Positions 31,047 through 39,475 of a stretch of 49,797 nucleotides of DNA are shown in pieces. A program made the position numbers and the translations under genes. Numbering within the stretch: position 1 is the stretch's first letter; the number at the start of each line of letters is the position of its first letter. Origin of the DNA: a virus. Location of the stretch: positions 1 to 49,797 of the IMG/VR virus record IMGVR_UViG_3300038548_000288. One strand, written 5' to 3'. The notes beneath the pieces are model-generated. The model saw only the letters and a program-made list of their open reading frames with translations, was not told the DNA's origin and searched no databases.

Positions 31047-31972
31047 GGCACGAAGGTTGAGGGAGTCTGAGACACCGACACGTCACCCAAGCCCTCACCG
31101 CCCACCGGCCAGGGCCGATAGTCCACCGTGACGTAGCACCTGGCGTCGTCGATCTGGGTCACACCGCCACCGACCTCCCTCATGGTCGCCACGAGCAGGT
31201 CCCCGCTGAAATCCGTGGCGACTATATCACTGGCACCAGCCAGCCCTCTCCCCTGGAGGATGGGCCTTCCCGCAGGGTCCTTCAGGAAGCTGGCAGCGCC
31301 AGCATTTTGATAGCCGAACCCAGTGTGCGTAGCCGGGGTCTGCAGTTGGAAGCCGTACTGGTCGAACGTGTTGAACGCTGCTACCAGGGCGGCATCCGTG
31401 TTGGTCGTCCCGGCGATGAAGTCGCCGCCCACGGCCTGGATCGTACCGATGGCAACCCTCCCGAAGCCGTCAGGAATCTGGGGGCAGTTGTCGAGGGCGA
31501 TCTGCTCCGTGGGGAACTCCATGAGCAGGGAACGTGCGATGTTCGAGAAGTTCCCGGTGTTGTCGATGATGACCACGAACACGCCCCAGAACCCATCCGA
31601 GATCGTGAACGCTTCACTGAACGCCCGAGCGGTGGGACCGTTGTGGTTCCGCAGTAGATCGTTGTCCGCCACATCCAGCCGTCGATGCCAGAACTCGTCC
31701 GTCAGGAAGGTCACCGCCGCTGGGTTCGGAGCCAGACCAGGACTCCCGATGGCATCCAAGAACTTCACAGCGCCCGCCGCGATCCGCAGCGGGAAAGAGG
31801 CGATCCGGTCGAAGGAGAAACTCAGACCCGTGAGCCGCCAACCCCACTCAGGTTGGACACAGAAAATAGGGACATCCTTGTCGAACTGCGAGTCCCCAGT
31901 CTCGATCGAAAAACTGTGCGTTCGACGCAGAAACTTCGAGTCCCGATGGACGTTGCGATCTTGAACACTCAT
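31043..31972 (-). CDS. Virion protein, tandem paralogue B
   Basis: A 309-residue beta-rich protein closely related to its upstream neighbour (31984-32922). Shared segments include the start MSVQDRN.HRD, WRL..LS, FWGV.V.IIDN, TEQIALDNCP / TEEIALQNCP, VGGDFIAGTTNTDA..VAAFNT, and the end YRPWPV.GEGLGD.SVSQ...TFVP. The pair lies directly after the major capsid gene; abundant head decoration or fibre proteins are the likeliest roles. No database family is recognised. The ribosome binding site is GGAGACTGAGCT. Confidence 0.7.
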   Translation of the reverse strand: MSVQDRNVHRDSKFLRRTHSFSIETGDSQFDKDVPIFCVQPEWGWRLTGLSFSFDRIASFPLRIAAGAVKFLDAIGSPGLAPNPAAVTFLTDEFWHRRLDVADNDLLRNHNGPTARAFSEAFTISDGFWGVFVVIIDNTGNFSNIARSLLMEFPTEQIALDNCPQIPDGFGRVAIGTIQAVGGDFIAGTTNTDAALVAAFNTFDQYGFQLQTPATHTGFGYQNAGAASFLKDPAGRPILQGRGLAGASDIVATDFSGDLLVATMREVGGGVTQIDDARCYVTVDYRPWPVGGEGLGDVSVSQTPSTFVP

Positions 31973-31983
31973 AGCTCAGTCTC

Positions 31984-32922
31984 CTACGGGACGAACGAAG
32001 GACGGACCTGGCTCACGGACGTGTCGCCCAGACCCTCACCGGCCACCGGCCACGGACGGTACTCCACCGTCGCCAAGACTCCCGTAAGGGTCGGAGCGCC
32101 AGCAGTCCGCACGGTCACGGCCAGCATCGCCCCACTGAAGTCTTGGTCTATCGAAAGAACAGTCTGTCCCCGGCTACCCTGGCCCTGCAAGATGTTGGCC
32201 CCCGAAGCATCCTTGAGCGCCTGGCCGCGCACGGAGTTGAAGTGTTGTGGGCTGCTGCTGTTGTTCAGCGTTACGACGTGCCCGTCTTGGGGTGCCGTGT
32301 TGAACGCGGCCACGAGGCCAGCGTCCGTGTTTGTGGTGCCCGCGATGAAGTCTCCTCCGACCGCGTTGATCGTGAGGATCGCAAGCCGCCCGATCTGGTC
32401 GAAGGACCCGGAGCCGGAGAACTCCCTGGGCTTCGGACAATTTTGCAGCGCGATTTCCTCGGTCGCGAAGGCCATGATCGGAGCTTGCCGTAGCACACCG
32501 ATGTTGTTGGAGTTGTCTATGACCAAGAGCCACACACCCCAGAACCCATCCAGGACCGTCGCTATGCCATCGACGGCGAACGGCTCTGCCGCTTGAGCGG
32601 CGATGTTCAAGAGAGCAGGGCTATTCCCCTCTCCCCTGCGCCAGAACTCTTCGATTCCGAAGGTCGCCGCAGCGTTCGGGGAGAGTTGGGGACTCCCCGC
32701 CACCGCAGACCGTTCAACCGCTTGAGCCTTCACGATTATTGGCCCGCCTGAGAGGGCTTGGCTGAAGATACTCAGGTCACTCAGCCGCCAGTTGTGGCGG
32801 GGGAAAGTGATGTACTGGGGCTCGTCCTGGTTGGTGCCGAAAGCGGGAACGATGAGTGGCACAGTGACGGACTTGCGAAGAGCCTGGGCATCGCGATGGA
32901 TGTTGCGGTCTTGGACGGACAT
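31984..32922 (-). CDS. Virion protein, tandem paralogue A
   Basis: A 312-residue protein, paralogue of the gene downstream. It is the first gene after the major capsid gene and has a strong ribosome binding site (GGGGGAAATC). The N-terminal 60 residues differ most from its paralogue (here FGTNQDEPQYITFPRHNWRL), while the central IDN and GGDFIAGTTNTDA regions and the C-terminus are nearly the same. Divergence in only one part suggests that one region binds a common site on the capsid or tail and the other has specialised. Confidence 0.7.
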   Translation of the reverse strand: MSVQDRNIHRDAQALRKSVTVPLIVPAFGTNQDEPQYITFPRHNWRLSDLSIFSQALSGGPIIVKAQAVERSAVAGSPQLSPNAAATFGIEEFWRRGEGNSPALLNIAAQAAEPFAVDGIATVLDGFWGVWLLVIDNSNNIGVLRQAPIMAFATEEIALQNCPKPREFSGSGSFDQIGRLAILTINAVGGDFIAGTTNTDAGLVAAFNTAPQDGHVVTLNNSSSPQHFNSVRGQALKDASGANILQGQGSRGQTVLSIDQDFSGAMLAVTVRTAGAPTLTGVLATVEYRPWPVAGEGLGDTSVSQVRPSFVP

Positions 32923-32956
32923 GATTTCCCCCTGCTAAATGAGCAATGATGTGGCG

Positions 32957-32982
32957 CTGGGGGAGGCCGAAACCTCCCCCAG
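32957..32982 (-). terminator. 10-bp hairpin downstream of the capsid gene
   Basis: CTGGGGGAGG (32957-32966), loop CCGAAA, and CCTCCCCCAG (32973-32982) form a perfect 10-bp stem, 26 nt after the capsid stop on the coding strand. There is no T tract on the minus strand, so it is more likely a partial terminator or a block to 3' exonucleases. Either would raise capsid messenger relative to the genes downstream. Confidence 0.65.
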
Positions 32983-33008
32983 TTTATCCACCTGCTGCTT
33001 CCTTCCGC

Positions 33009-34358
33009 CTAGAACGACGAGTCGAGATTGTCGATCCGGACGTTCTTCCGGGGGTGCGTGCAGAAAAGCTGCTCGTACATATTCCCCGTCGCAAAGAACG
33101 CATCCTTCCGTCCAATGCTGTCGATCACACGGTTCCAGATGGAGCCCGTCCGATCGTCCCAGTCCCACGTACCCAACGTCAGCCGACGCCAGGTGTCAGA
33201 CTGCAGGCAGAACACCACTTCAGGCGGCAGCTTCCGAGCGACCTTCAGAGACACTTCCCGGTCGCCCAGGATGATGCTCAGGCCGTTCCGACCACCAGTG
33301 AAGTTCCTCGGGTCGTTGAAGACCCGATCGCCCTTGAGCGACTGCCAGTAGCCCCGCGCTGCGGAGCGTGAGGCCACGATGGTGTCGATCTTACCGGCAC
33401 CCTTCACGGAGACCTCATCGTCCGCGAACGACAGCAACTCTTCGGTCAGTTGCCCGCCCCACACAGCGTCCGAACCGTCGATGATGATCGACTTCCACTG
33501 TCTGGAGAGAGTTCCCGAACGGGAGATGTTGTTGTACGTGGCGATGATCCCTCCGTCGTCCGCCCCGGCCATGAGGCCCGCGATCTCGCGGTCTGTGCCT
33601 GAAGCGTTCTGGGAGGAGGCTCCTGCCTCGTCGCCGGGGAACATATAGAGGTCCGCTCCCGCTGCCACGATGGCGTCCACGAGGGTGTCGTTCCCAGCGA
33701 ACGAAATCGTGTCGCTGTCCTCGTCGATGTCGATCACCTGCAGGGCGCGGAACCCGCCGCCCGTGATGAGTGACTGTCCATCTGCAGCCGTATCGAAGAC
33801 GATTCGCTCGCCCTCCAAGAACTGCAGCCACGCATCCGTGAAGCCATCCACTCCGAGAGAGCGATTGACCTGGATATCCACGAGGCCCGCACCCGGCTTG
33901 ACTGGCGTGAGTTCCGCCCGAGCCTTGATTCCGGCCCCAAAACCAATGTACATCCGGTCGATTTCGTTGACCAAACGGGTGACCAAATCCGGGAGTGCGC
34001 GCTCCATATAATTGATAAACGCACCTTCATCGCCAACGACACGACGCATCGTGTCACCTGTCATCTCCACGGTCCCCTGAATCTTCCGGAGGAAGAGCCT
34101 GGAGTTCTTGAAGACAGGATCATCGGCCTCTGGGATGTACTCGTTCTCACCCCTGGCACCCACTCCAGCAGGAAGCTGGAAGTAGTGCGCCATCTCGATG
34201 AACCGACCGCCCGTGGTGTCGTCCACGTTGACGTTCATGTCCACCTGGAAAATCGAGAGAAGCTCTGAATCCTCGACAATGTTGACGATGAGGGGGTCCG
34301 AGAAGATGATTTTCATCGCCTCGGTAATGGCATCCGTGGTGGTAGTCACGCTGCTCAT
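33009..34358 (-). CDS. Major capsid protein, HK97 fold
   Basis: A 449-residue protein in the canonical order portal, scaffold, capsid. It contains an N-terminal arm with a helix (TDAITEAMKIIFSDPLIVNIVE), then FRLFL-type strands (NSRLFLRKIQGTVEMTGDTMRRV), a spine-like helix with MERALPDLVTRLVNEIDRMYIGFG, and near the C-terminus repeated strands (DREVSLKVARKLPPEVVFCL). No separate maturation protease is seen. Assignment rests on position, size and fold-like pattern rather than a clear sequence match. Confidence 0.8.
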   Translation of the reverse strand: MSSVTTTTDAITEAMKIIFSDPLIVNIVEDSELLSIFQVDMNVNVDDTTGGRFIEMAHYFQLPAGVGARGENEYIPEADDPVFKNSRLFLRKIQGTVEMTGDTMRRVVGDEGAFINYMERALPDLVTRLVNEIDRMYIGFGAGIKARAELTPVKPGAGLVDIQVNRSLGVDGFTDAWLQFLEGERIVFDTAADGQSLITGGGFRALQVIDIDEDSDTISFAGNDTLVDAIVAAGADLYMFPGDEAGASSQNASGTDREIAGLMAGADDGGIIATYNNISRSGTLSRQWKSIIIDGSDAVWGGQLTEELLSFADDEVSVKGAGKIDTIVASRSAARGYWQSLKGDRVFNDPRNFTGGRNGLSIILGDREVSLKVARKLPPEVVFCLQSDTWRRLTLGTWDWDDRTGSIWNRVIDSIGRKDAFFATGNMYEQLFCTHPRKNVRIDNLDSSF

Positions 34359-34386
34359 AACCCAACCTCACTTTAGCTGAAAAGGA

Positions 34387-35658
34387 TCAAGTACCAAGGA
34401 ACTTGCCCAGACCCCCTTCCTTCCGGACGAGAGCTAGACGTTCCTTGATCGACTGACCCGCAGGCAGCTTCGTTGGTTGGGTGGGCGCGGTCTTTCTGCC
34501 GGGTCCCGGCGCCGCCGCCACCTTCCGCCTCTTGGCACTGGCCTTAACGAGTTCCTTCCCGGATTTTGGCTTTTTCCTCGCACCTTTCTTGGTGGAAGGC
34601 TTGCCCCGGCTCCGAGTGCCGTCCTTAATCGACTTCCTCGCATCGAGGGGGTCGATCCCGTTTGTTTCCAAACGCTGGGCCACAATCGTCGGAAGATCCT
34701 TCACTTCCAAAGTCTGCAGCTTGTTCCGATCAATATGCTCAACAACGTCGCGAGTCAAGTCTTGGATGAGTTGGGTCCTGGCAGCAGCCTCGATAGTGTC
34801 GGGGACGATCAGGTCGATCGCATCCTTCAACTGCCGCCCATTCTCGCTCTGCTGTGCCCGCGCCTCCCTCGTTTTCGTGAGGGCTACTGAGGTTTCCAGC
34901 CGCGCCGCCTTTGCTTCGGCCTGCAAAGTTCTGAGTTCTTTAGGGTCCCCGATGAGCTTGTCTACGACCTTCTCCAGCGTCTCCCAAACGCCAGGTTCGA
35001 CGAGCAGGGAGAGTGCCACCTGGGGGAGTTCCTTCGCGTCCGTGTACTGCATGACGAAGCCTGCGGGATCGACCTCGAAGGACTCTGAGATGTTCGCCAA
35101 TTCGTTCTGCGAAGTCTGCAGTAGAATCTGCTGCTCTCGTATCTCCTCGCCGTTCATGTAGCCGTTACGCATCTGGTTCAGGCGTGCAGCGGTTTCCTCG
35201 TCATCGACCTCGATCTCTACTTCATCACCACCAACCTCACGGGGCGGGAGCTTGACGGTGTGGCGTTTCTTTTCTTCCTCCTCTTCCTCTTCCTCCTTTT
35301 CGTCTTCGTCTTCGTCACCGTCTACCTCATCGTCGGCATCGTCGGCATCGTCGGCATCGCCTTCTGCAGCCTCTTCGTCCTCATCGCCCTCGCCCTCCTT
35401 ATCCCCCTCCTCTTCAGCTTCCTCCTCATCCCCCTCTTTTTCTTCTGCGTCTGACTCACCCTGATCTTCGGCATCCTCTTCCTCCTTATCGGCATCGCCA
35501 CCTTCGTCCTGATCGGCATCCGCCATCATCGTACCCTTCTTTTCTAACGTCTCCCGTGCCCGCTCAAGGGCCTGTGCGATCGTCGGGGGGCCGTCGTCTT
35601 TCTTGTCGTCGTCACCGGCACCGTCATCGGTCGCGGTGGCGTCGTCTGTGTCTGCCAC
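34387..35658 (-). CDS. Scaffold protein with extreme acidic N-terminal region
   Basis: A 423-residue protein. Residues 1-135 are mostly Asp and Glu, including a run of eight Glu before KKRH; residues 140-320 form helices (RLNQMRNGYMNGEEIREQQI, LETSVALTKTREARAQ); the C-terminal 70 residues are basic and Pro/Lys-rich (RSRGKPSTKKGARKKPKSG) and end in a short helix (LALVRKEGGLGKFLG). Scaffolds between portal and capsid genes commonly have such acidic/basic polarity; the basic end usually binds the capsid. The GAT/GAG repeats give unusual base composition at 35,260-35,460. Confidence 0.8.
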   Translation of the reverse strand: MADTDDATATDDGAGDDDKKDDGPPTIAQALERARETLEKKGTMMADADQDEGGDADKEEEDAEDQGESDAEEKEGDEEEAEEEGDKEGEGDEDEEAAEGDADDADDADDEVDGDEDEDEKEEEEEEEEKKRHTVKLPPREVGGDEVEIEVDDEETAARLNQMRNGYMNGEEIREQQILLQTSQNELANISESFEVDPAGFVMQYTDAKELPQVALSLLVEPGVWETLEKVVDKLIGDPKELRTLQAEAKAARLETSVALTKTREARAQQSENGRQLKDAIDLIVPDTIEAAARTQLIQDLTRDVVEHIDRNKLQTLEVKDLPTIVAQRLETNGIDPLDARKSIKDGTRSRGKPSTKKGARKKPKSGKELVKASAKRRKVAAAPGPGRKTAPTQPTKLPAGQSIKERLALVRKEGGLGKFLGT

Positions 35659-35676
35659 TTCTCTACCTCCTGTGGG

Positions 35677-38061
35677 TTATTGGCCTGCTGCTCCTGGTGC
35701 TTGTGCTTGGCTCTGGGGTTGGCCCCCGACCGCATCTCCCGCCGCCGCCTCAGACGTGGGCGCTCCCTCTGGGGAGCCTGCCGCGCCGCCGCCTTCGGGG
35801 CTGCTGTTTCCGCTGAACTGATTGTCCCCGGCCTCGCCGCCTTCGGGGTCCGCCTCTGCGGCCTGCCCGGTCTTGATGAAGATGTTCATAATGTGCATCT
35901 GGCGGTGGTTCGCGAATCCCTGCTGGATGACCGGATCGACCTTCAGGAACTCCGGAGAGGACATGAACTCTTCGTGAGACAGGAGATGCACCATGTCGTT
36001 GTACCAGTCGAAGACTGGGATCTGATGGAATGGAACACCCTGCAGAAGTTGTCCGTTCTCCTGGTCCGCCGTGATCCTGTGGACACCGCCGAACTTCCCT
36101 GCCCTCCCGAGATGGGGGAACTGGCTCAACTCGAAGAACGTCGATATCGCCTGGGGCGTCCCCGGAGCCCCGAAGAGACCGTTGGAGTAGAGCGCCGTGA
36201 TGTTCTTCTGGCGCTCTCCACGTCCCTCTGGGAGCATGGATTCCACGTCAGCCAGGGCGTTGACGGAGCCTTCCGCGAACATCTCCGGTTTCACCATGAT
36301 CGTGCGGGCCACGTTGTCGGCACCCGCGTAGGATAGGATCTGCTCCTCATCGTAGATGACCGGGAGAATGACCTTCCAGTCTTCCGCCATGCGTGCGAAC
36401 TCCTCTGCAGCCCGACGCATCGTGGGGCCAAGGAAGCGATCGGAGTTGAAGCGAAGCTCTTTTACAAGCTCTCCGGATGCGTCCTCGGTGGGTGCGTCCC
36501 CCTCGGTGCCCGCGAGGTTTCCGGTGTCGTCGATCTCCTGACGCAAGAACTGAAGCGTCCGGTAAGCGTCCTGCGAAAGCGGGGGTGGAGCGACCCACTC
36601 GAATGGGGGAATCCGGTCCCGACGATTCACCTTCAGGTTGAGGCCGGGGCGGTTCGTAATCATCGACTCTTCAATCCCGCTCTGGGTGTCGATGATCTTG
36701 ATGGGGTTGGCCGTCAGGTTCGTGTGCTCAATGATGAGCGCAGACACTTTGTTGTACGCACGCTGGGACTGGTTCATGGCCTCCTGCGGCGTGGTCCCGC
36801 TCGCGGGCCTACCGGGGAGCCTGACGAACTCGAAGCGCCGTATGGGGCTCGCGCTGGGATATCGAACCGGCCTCGTGGTGTCGTGGAGAACCTCTTTCCG
36901 GGTGAGGATCAGCAGCCTGCCGCCCGCCTCTTCTGGGCTCTCTTCCATTCCCGCGTAGGGGGCTGGTCTGTGCCAAAGGGTGAAGGTCTCGATGGTCGGA
37001 TCTGGGATGCTTATGTCTGCAGAGAAGTCGGCGCCGAACACACTCGGATCTGCAGCCCCGAAGTATCCGTCTCCGTAGGTGAGACGCTCCGCGACCCCGG
37101 TGTCTCCGCCAGTGTTGCTGCCACCCTTCGGGGCCTGCTGCCCCTCGATCTTCACGCCGTAGGTCTCGAAAATCTCCGCCTGAGTCAGAAAGCTCCGGAT
37201 CATGTGCCAATCTTTGTCGTGCCACGGTGCTGGACCCCACTGTCCACGAACCTGCACAGGGTTTAGGACTTCGACGGCCAAGTCCCCTTTCCGCTCCGCG
37301 TGTGCAGCTTCGGGACCCATTACCTGGCCGGTCTCCTCGTCGAACTGGGGAAGTCCAGCTTCATCGAACCCGATGTTGCCCGCATCCTCCCCCTGGAACC
37401 CGCGCAGAACTTCCTGCTGCTCAGGATCAAACCCCTGCAGATCCTCCTCGCCCGGCTGGCCCTCGAACCGGATGAACGGCCCTTTGTTCATGTCGATCGT
37501 GCTCTGCAGGTAGACCATACCGGCTGGGATCAGCCACGCGCTCGCACGATCCCAAACCTCCTGCATTTTCGTCTCACGCCACTTCGTCTTGAAGATCACG
37601 TCCATCGTCTCAGACAGCAGGGCGTCTACCCGATCGGGGCCGGGGGTGAAGGTGATGATCGGGGGGTTCTCGGTCATGCGTGCGTGCGTGATGATGAACC
37701 ACGTCAGCAGCCTGTTGAAGACCGGCCTCTGCCGCCACCGCTTCTCTTCGGCGGTCATCCACTGGGTCACGTCGATGAAGCGGCCCATGCGGGGGTTGAA
37801 GACCGACCATTGTTGTCCAGCCAACATTCTGACGTTCTCCTCGACCTGTCGCATCCAGCGCCGCAGAACGTCATCCTGGGAGTCGTAGAGGAAGGTCGCC
37901 CAGTCGATCCTGTCCTGGTCTCTCTCGTCCGCCGCACCGTGGCCGCTCTCGTCCGCCTCACGGATGCCGGGGATCTTGTCGAACTCGAACCGCTTCCCAC
38001 CCAGCGCGAGGGTCGTGGAGCCTCCTGTTCCGCCTGCAAATCTCGATGATGCGAGGGCCAT
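35677..38061 (-). CDS. Portal protein, P22-like
   Basis: A 794-residue protein. N-terminal WMRQVEENVRMLAGQQW, PVFNRLLTWFIITHARMTENPP and later WRETKMQEVWDRASAW..PAGMVYLQ correspond to the wing and clip region of P22-type portals. A long helical C-terminal part with Asn/Gln/Gly/Pro-rich end (from about residue 745) follows. The length, well above the 430-500 of siphovirus portals, is typical of podoviruses. It forms the dodecameric ring through which DNA enters and leaves the head. It lies upstream of scaffold and capsid in the late operon. Confidence 0.85.
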   Translation of the reverse strand: MALASSRFAGGTGGSTTLALGGKRFEFDKIPGIREADESGHGAADERDQDRIDWATFLYDSQDDVLRRWMRQVEENVRMLAGQQWSVFNPRMGRFIDVTQWMTAEEKRWRQRPVFNRLLTWFIITHARMTENPPIITFTPGPDRVDALLSETMDVIFKTKWRETKMQEVWDRASAWLIPAGMVYLQSTIDMNKGPFIRFEGQPGEEDLQGFDPEQQEVLRGFQGEDAGNIGFDEAGLPQFDEETGQVMGPEAAHAERKGDLAVEVLNPVQVRGQWGPAPWHDKDWHMIRSFLTQAEIFETYGVKIEGQQAPKGGSNTGGDTGVAERLTYGDGYFGAADPSVFGADFSADISIPDPTIETFTLWHRPAPYAGMEESPEEAGGRLLILTRKEVLHDTTRPVRYPSASPIRRFEFVRLPGRPASGTTPQEAMNQSQRAYNKVSALIIEHTNLTANPIKIIDTQSGIEESMITNRPGLNLKVNRRDRIPPFEWVAPPPLSQDAYRTLQFLRQEIDDTGNLAGTEGDAPTEDASGELVKELRFNSDRFLGPTMRRAAEEFARMAEDWKVILPVIYDEEQILSYAGADNVARTIMVKPEMFAEGSVNALADVESMLPEGRGERQKNITALYSNGLFGAPGTPQAISTFFELSQFPHLGRAGKFGGVHRITADQENGQLLQGVPFHQIPVFDWYNDMVHLLSHEEFMSSPEFLKVDPVIQQGFANHRQMHIMNIFIKTGQAAEADPEGGEAGDNQFSGNSSPEGGGAAGSPEGAPTSEAAAGDAVGGQPQSQAQAPGAAGQ

Positions 38062-38076
38062 TGTCGTAGCTCCTGG

Positions 38077-38727
38077 TTACGTTCTGAGGCCCGCTTGGGC
38101 CACTTCTGGTTCGATCTCGAAGCCACGCGCCAAGGCGTCGTAGCCGTCCACGCCCGTGGTGTTATCTCGTACTGTGATCCTCAGAACCTCGTCGCTGCCC
38201 GCCGCGAGCCTGATCCCCCAGGGCAACCCGAAAATGAGTTGGAAGTCCAGTAGTGGTAGGTACGCCTCAGACGTGCCGAGCACGTTGCTGGCCCGAAACG
38301 CAGCCGTGCCGTCACCGAAGGCAGGTTGGCCCCCCGCCAGACGGACGTGATCGTAGTTCGAGATCATGGTGGCAAGCTCGACTGTCTCCCCGAGACGGTC
38401 CCACTCAAAGAGGGTTCCGTTGGCGAGGTTGCCGATGTTGCCGAACTGCGTCAGGGTGGCGTTCTGATCCACGATGGTGAACTGCACCGTCTTGATGTAG
38501 CGGTCGCGATCCGTGTCGGGACGGATCTCGAAAAACTCCGGCGTGACCGATCCGTCCACCCTCATATCGGTCACGCCGTTCAGGTCGCTGAAGAACTCAT
38601 TGAAAGGGATCGCCTGGACCGTGTTGCCGAACGGCGGCAGGCCGGTGTCCCTCGTTCTAAGGGCACCGAAGATGTCTATGCCAGCCGACCGCTTAGTCAG
38701 GAAATCGCGAAGACCAAACCCGAGCAT
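38077..38727 (-). CDS. Structural-region protein, unknown
   Basis: A 216-residue beta-rich protein (KTVQFTIVDQNATL, ETVELATMISNYDHVRLAG, LLDFQLIFGLPWGIRLAAG, VLRITVRDNTT). No family is recognised. The order of genes (fibre, coiled coil, this pair, portal) suggests a virion component such as a decoration or fibre-attachment protein. It begins where the previous stop ends (TAAATG). Confidence 0.6.
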   Translation of the reverse strand: MLGFGLRDFLTKRSAGIDIFGALRTRDTGLPPFGNTVQAIPFNEFFSDLNGVTDMRVDGSVTPEFFEIRPDTDRDRYIKTVQFTIVDQNATLTQFGNIGNLANGTLFEWDRLGETVELATMISNYDHVRLAGGQPAFGDGTAAFRASNVLGTSEAYLPLLDFQLIFGLPWGIRLAAGSDEVLRITVRDNTTGVDGYDALARGFEIEPEVAQAGLRT

Positions 38728-39321
38728 TTACGTGAAGACCTCGATGTCTTCCATGTGGAAGCGGAAGGCCATCGACGCTGGGATGGGTCCGCCAGTCGGG
38801 TTCTGGTACGCGAAGTACGCGCTGTCCAGACGGCCCAAGCGAACCGCGTTCTTCAGGTCCAACGTCGCCGCTGGGATCGACCGGATGAACGACGCGACCT
38901 CTTCGCCACCCGTGAGCCCCGTGATCCCCACCACGCCGGTCTCGTCCCAGATATGAGCCTCTACGTCCGCATCTCTGGTCGAGGAGAAGTTCCGGTTCGA
39001 CGAGACGATGGGGACGTTGGCACCGATGACCCCCAGGACCGGATTCTTCACGAGATACAAGATCATCCCAGCCCCGCCCTCGGTGGCGGTGAAGCCGTCC
39101 GCGACCAGGATCTTCGACTCCGACAGATTCCTGACGTACATGATCGGGCCGTCATCTGCAGCCGCGAACGTGAGGGTGCGCTGGCTCTGGGATGTAGCGA
39201 GCGTAAACGCCTCGCCGTTACGTGAGGCGTCGGCCTCCAGGGACTCCTGGATGCCCTGCGTCCGCAGCCGACCGCCAGCTACCCGTGCGCCCTGTTCGGT
39301 GAGTGGGTCTCTAATGAACAT
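38728..39321 (-). CDS. Structural-region protein, unknown
   Basis: A 197-residue protein, beta-rich with Gly/Ser/Thr (TLTFAAADDGPIMYVRNLSESKIL, GGAGMILYLVKNPVLG, ASMAFRFHMEDIEV). It ends directly before the gene at 38077. The ATG at 39321, after GAGGAGATGGAAAACG, is chosen; the open frame from 39366 overlaps the coiled-coil gene further. The pair 38077/38728 share size and strand-rich composition and may be distant relatives. A GGCTGCAGA motif lies in the coding strand at 39155-39163. Confidence 0.6.
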   Translation of the reverse strand: MFIRDPLTEQGARVAGGRLRTQGIQESLEADASRNGEAFTLATSQSQRTLTFAAADDGPIMYVRNLSESKILVADGFTATEGGAGMILYLVKNPVLGVIGANVPIVSSNRNFSSTRDADVEAHIWDETGVVGITGLTGGEEVASFIRSIPAATLDLKNAVRLGRLDSAYFAYQNPTGGPIPASMAFRFHMEDIEVFT

Positions 39322-39475
39322 CGTTTTCCATCTCCTCGTCGGTTGCGACCTCCCAGTGCTTCTCAATCCTGAGTAGCACCTTCAGAATCTCCTCCAGCAG
39401 AGCCCTGGTTTTGTTCTCCTGTTCTGCGATCCCCTGCAGTACCTCAAGCGCGTCGGCTCCGGGATCGAAGCTCAC
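39311..39475 (-). CDS. 54-aa coiled-coil protein
   Basis: GTG start at 39475, overlapping the stop of the fibre gene (GTGA), ending at the TAG at 39311-39313, overlapping the next gene by 11 nt. Residues 8-45 form one charged amphipathic helix with heptad spacing (ALEVLQGIAEQENKTRALLEEILKVLLRIEKHW). Such small coiled coils often trimerise and assist fibre folding or attachment. It is fully framed by two genes, which supports it. Confidence 0.58.
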   Translation of the reverse strand: MSFDPGADALEVLQGIAEQENKTRALLEEILKVLLRIEKHWEVATDEEMENDVH

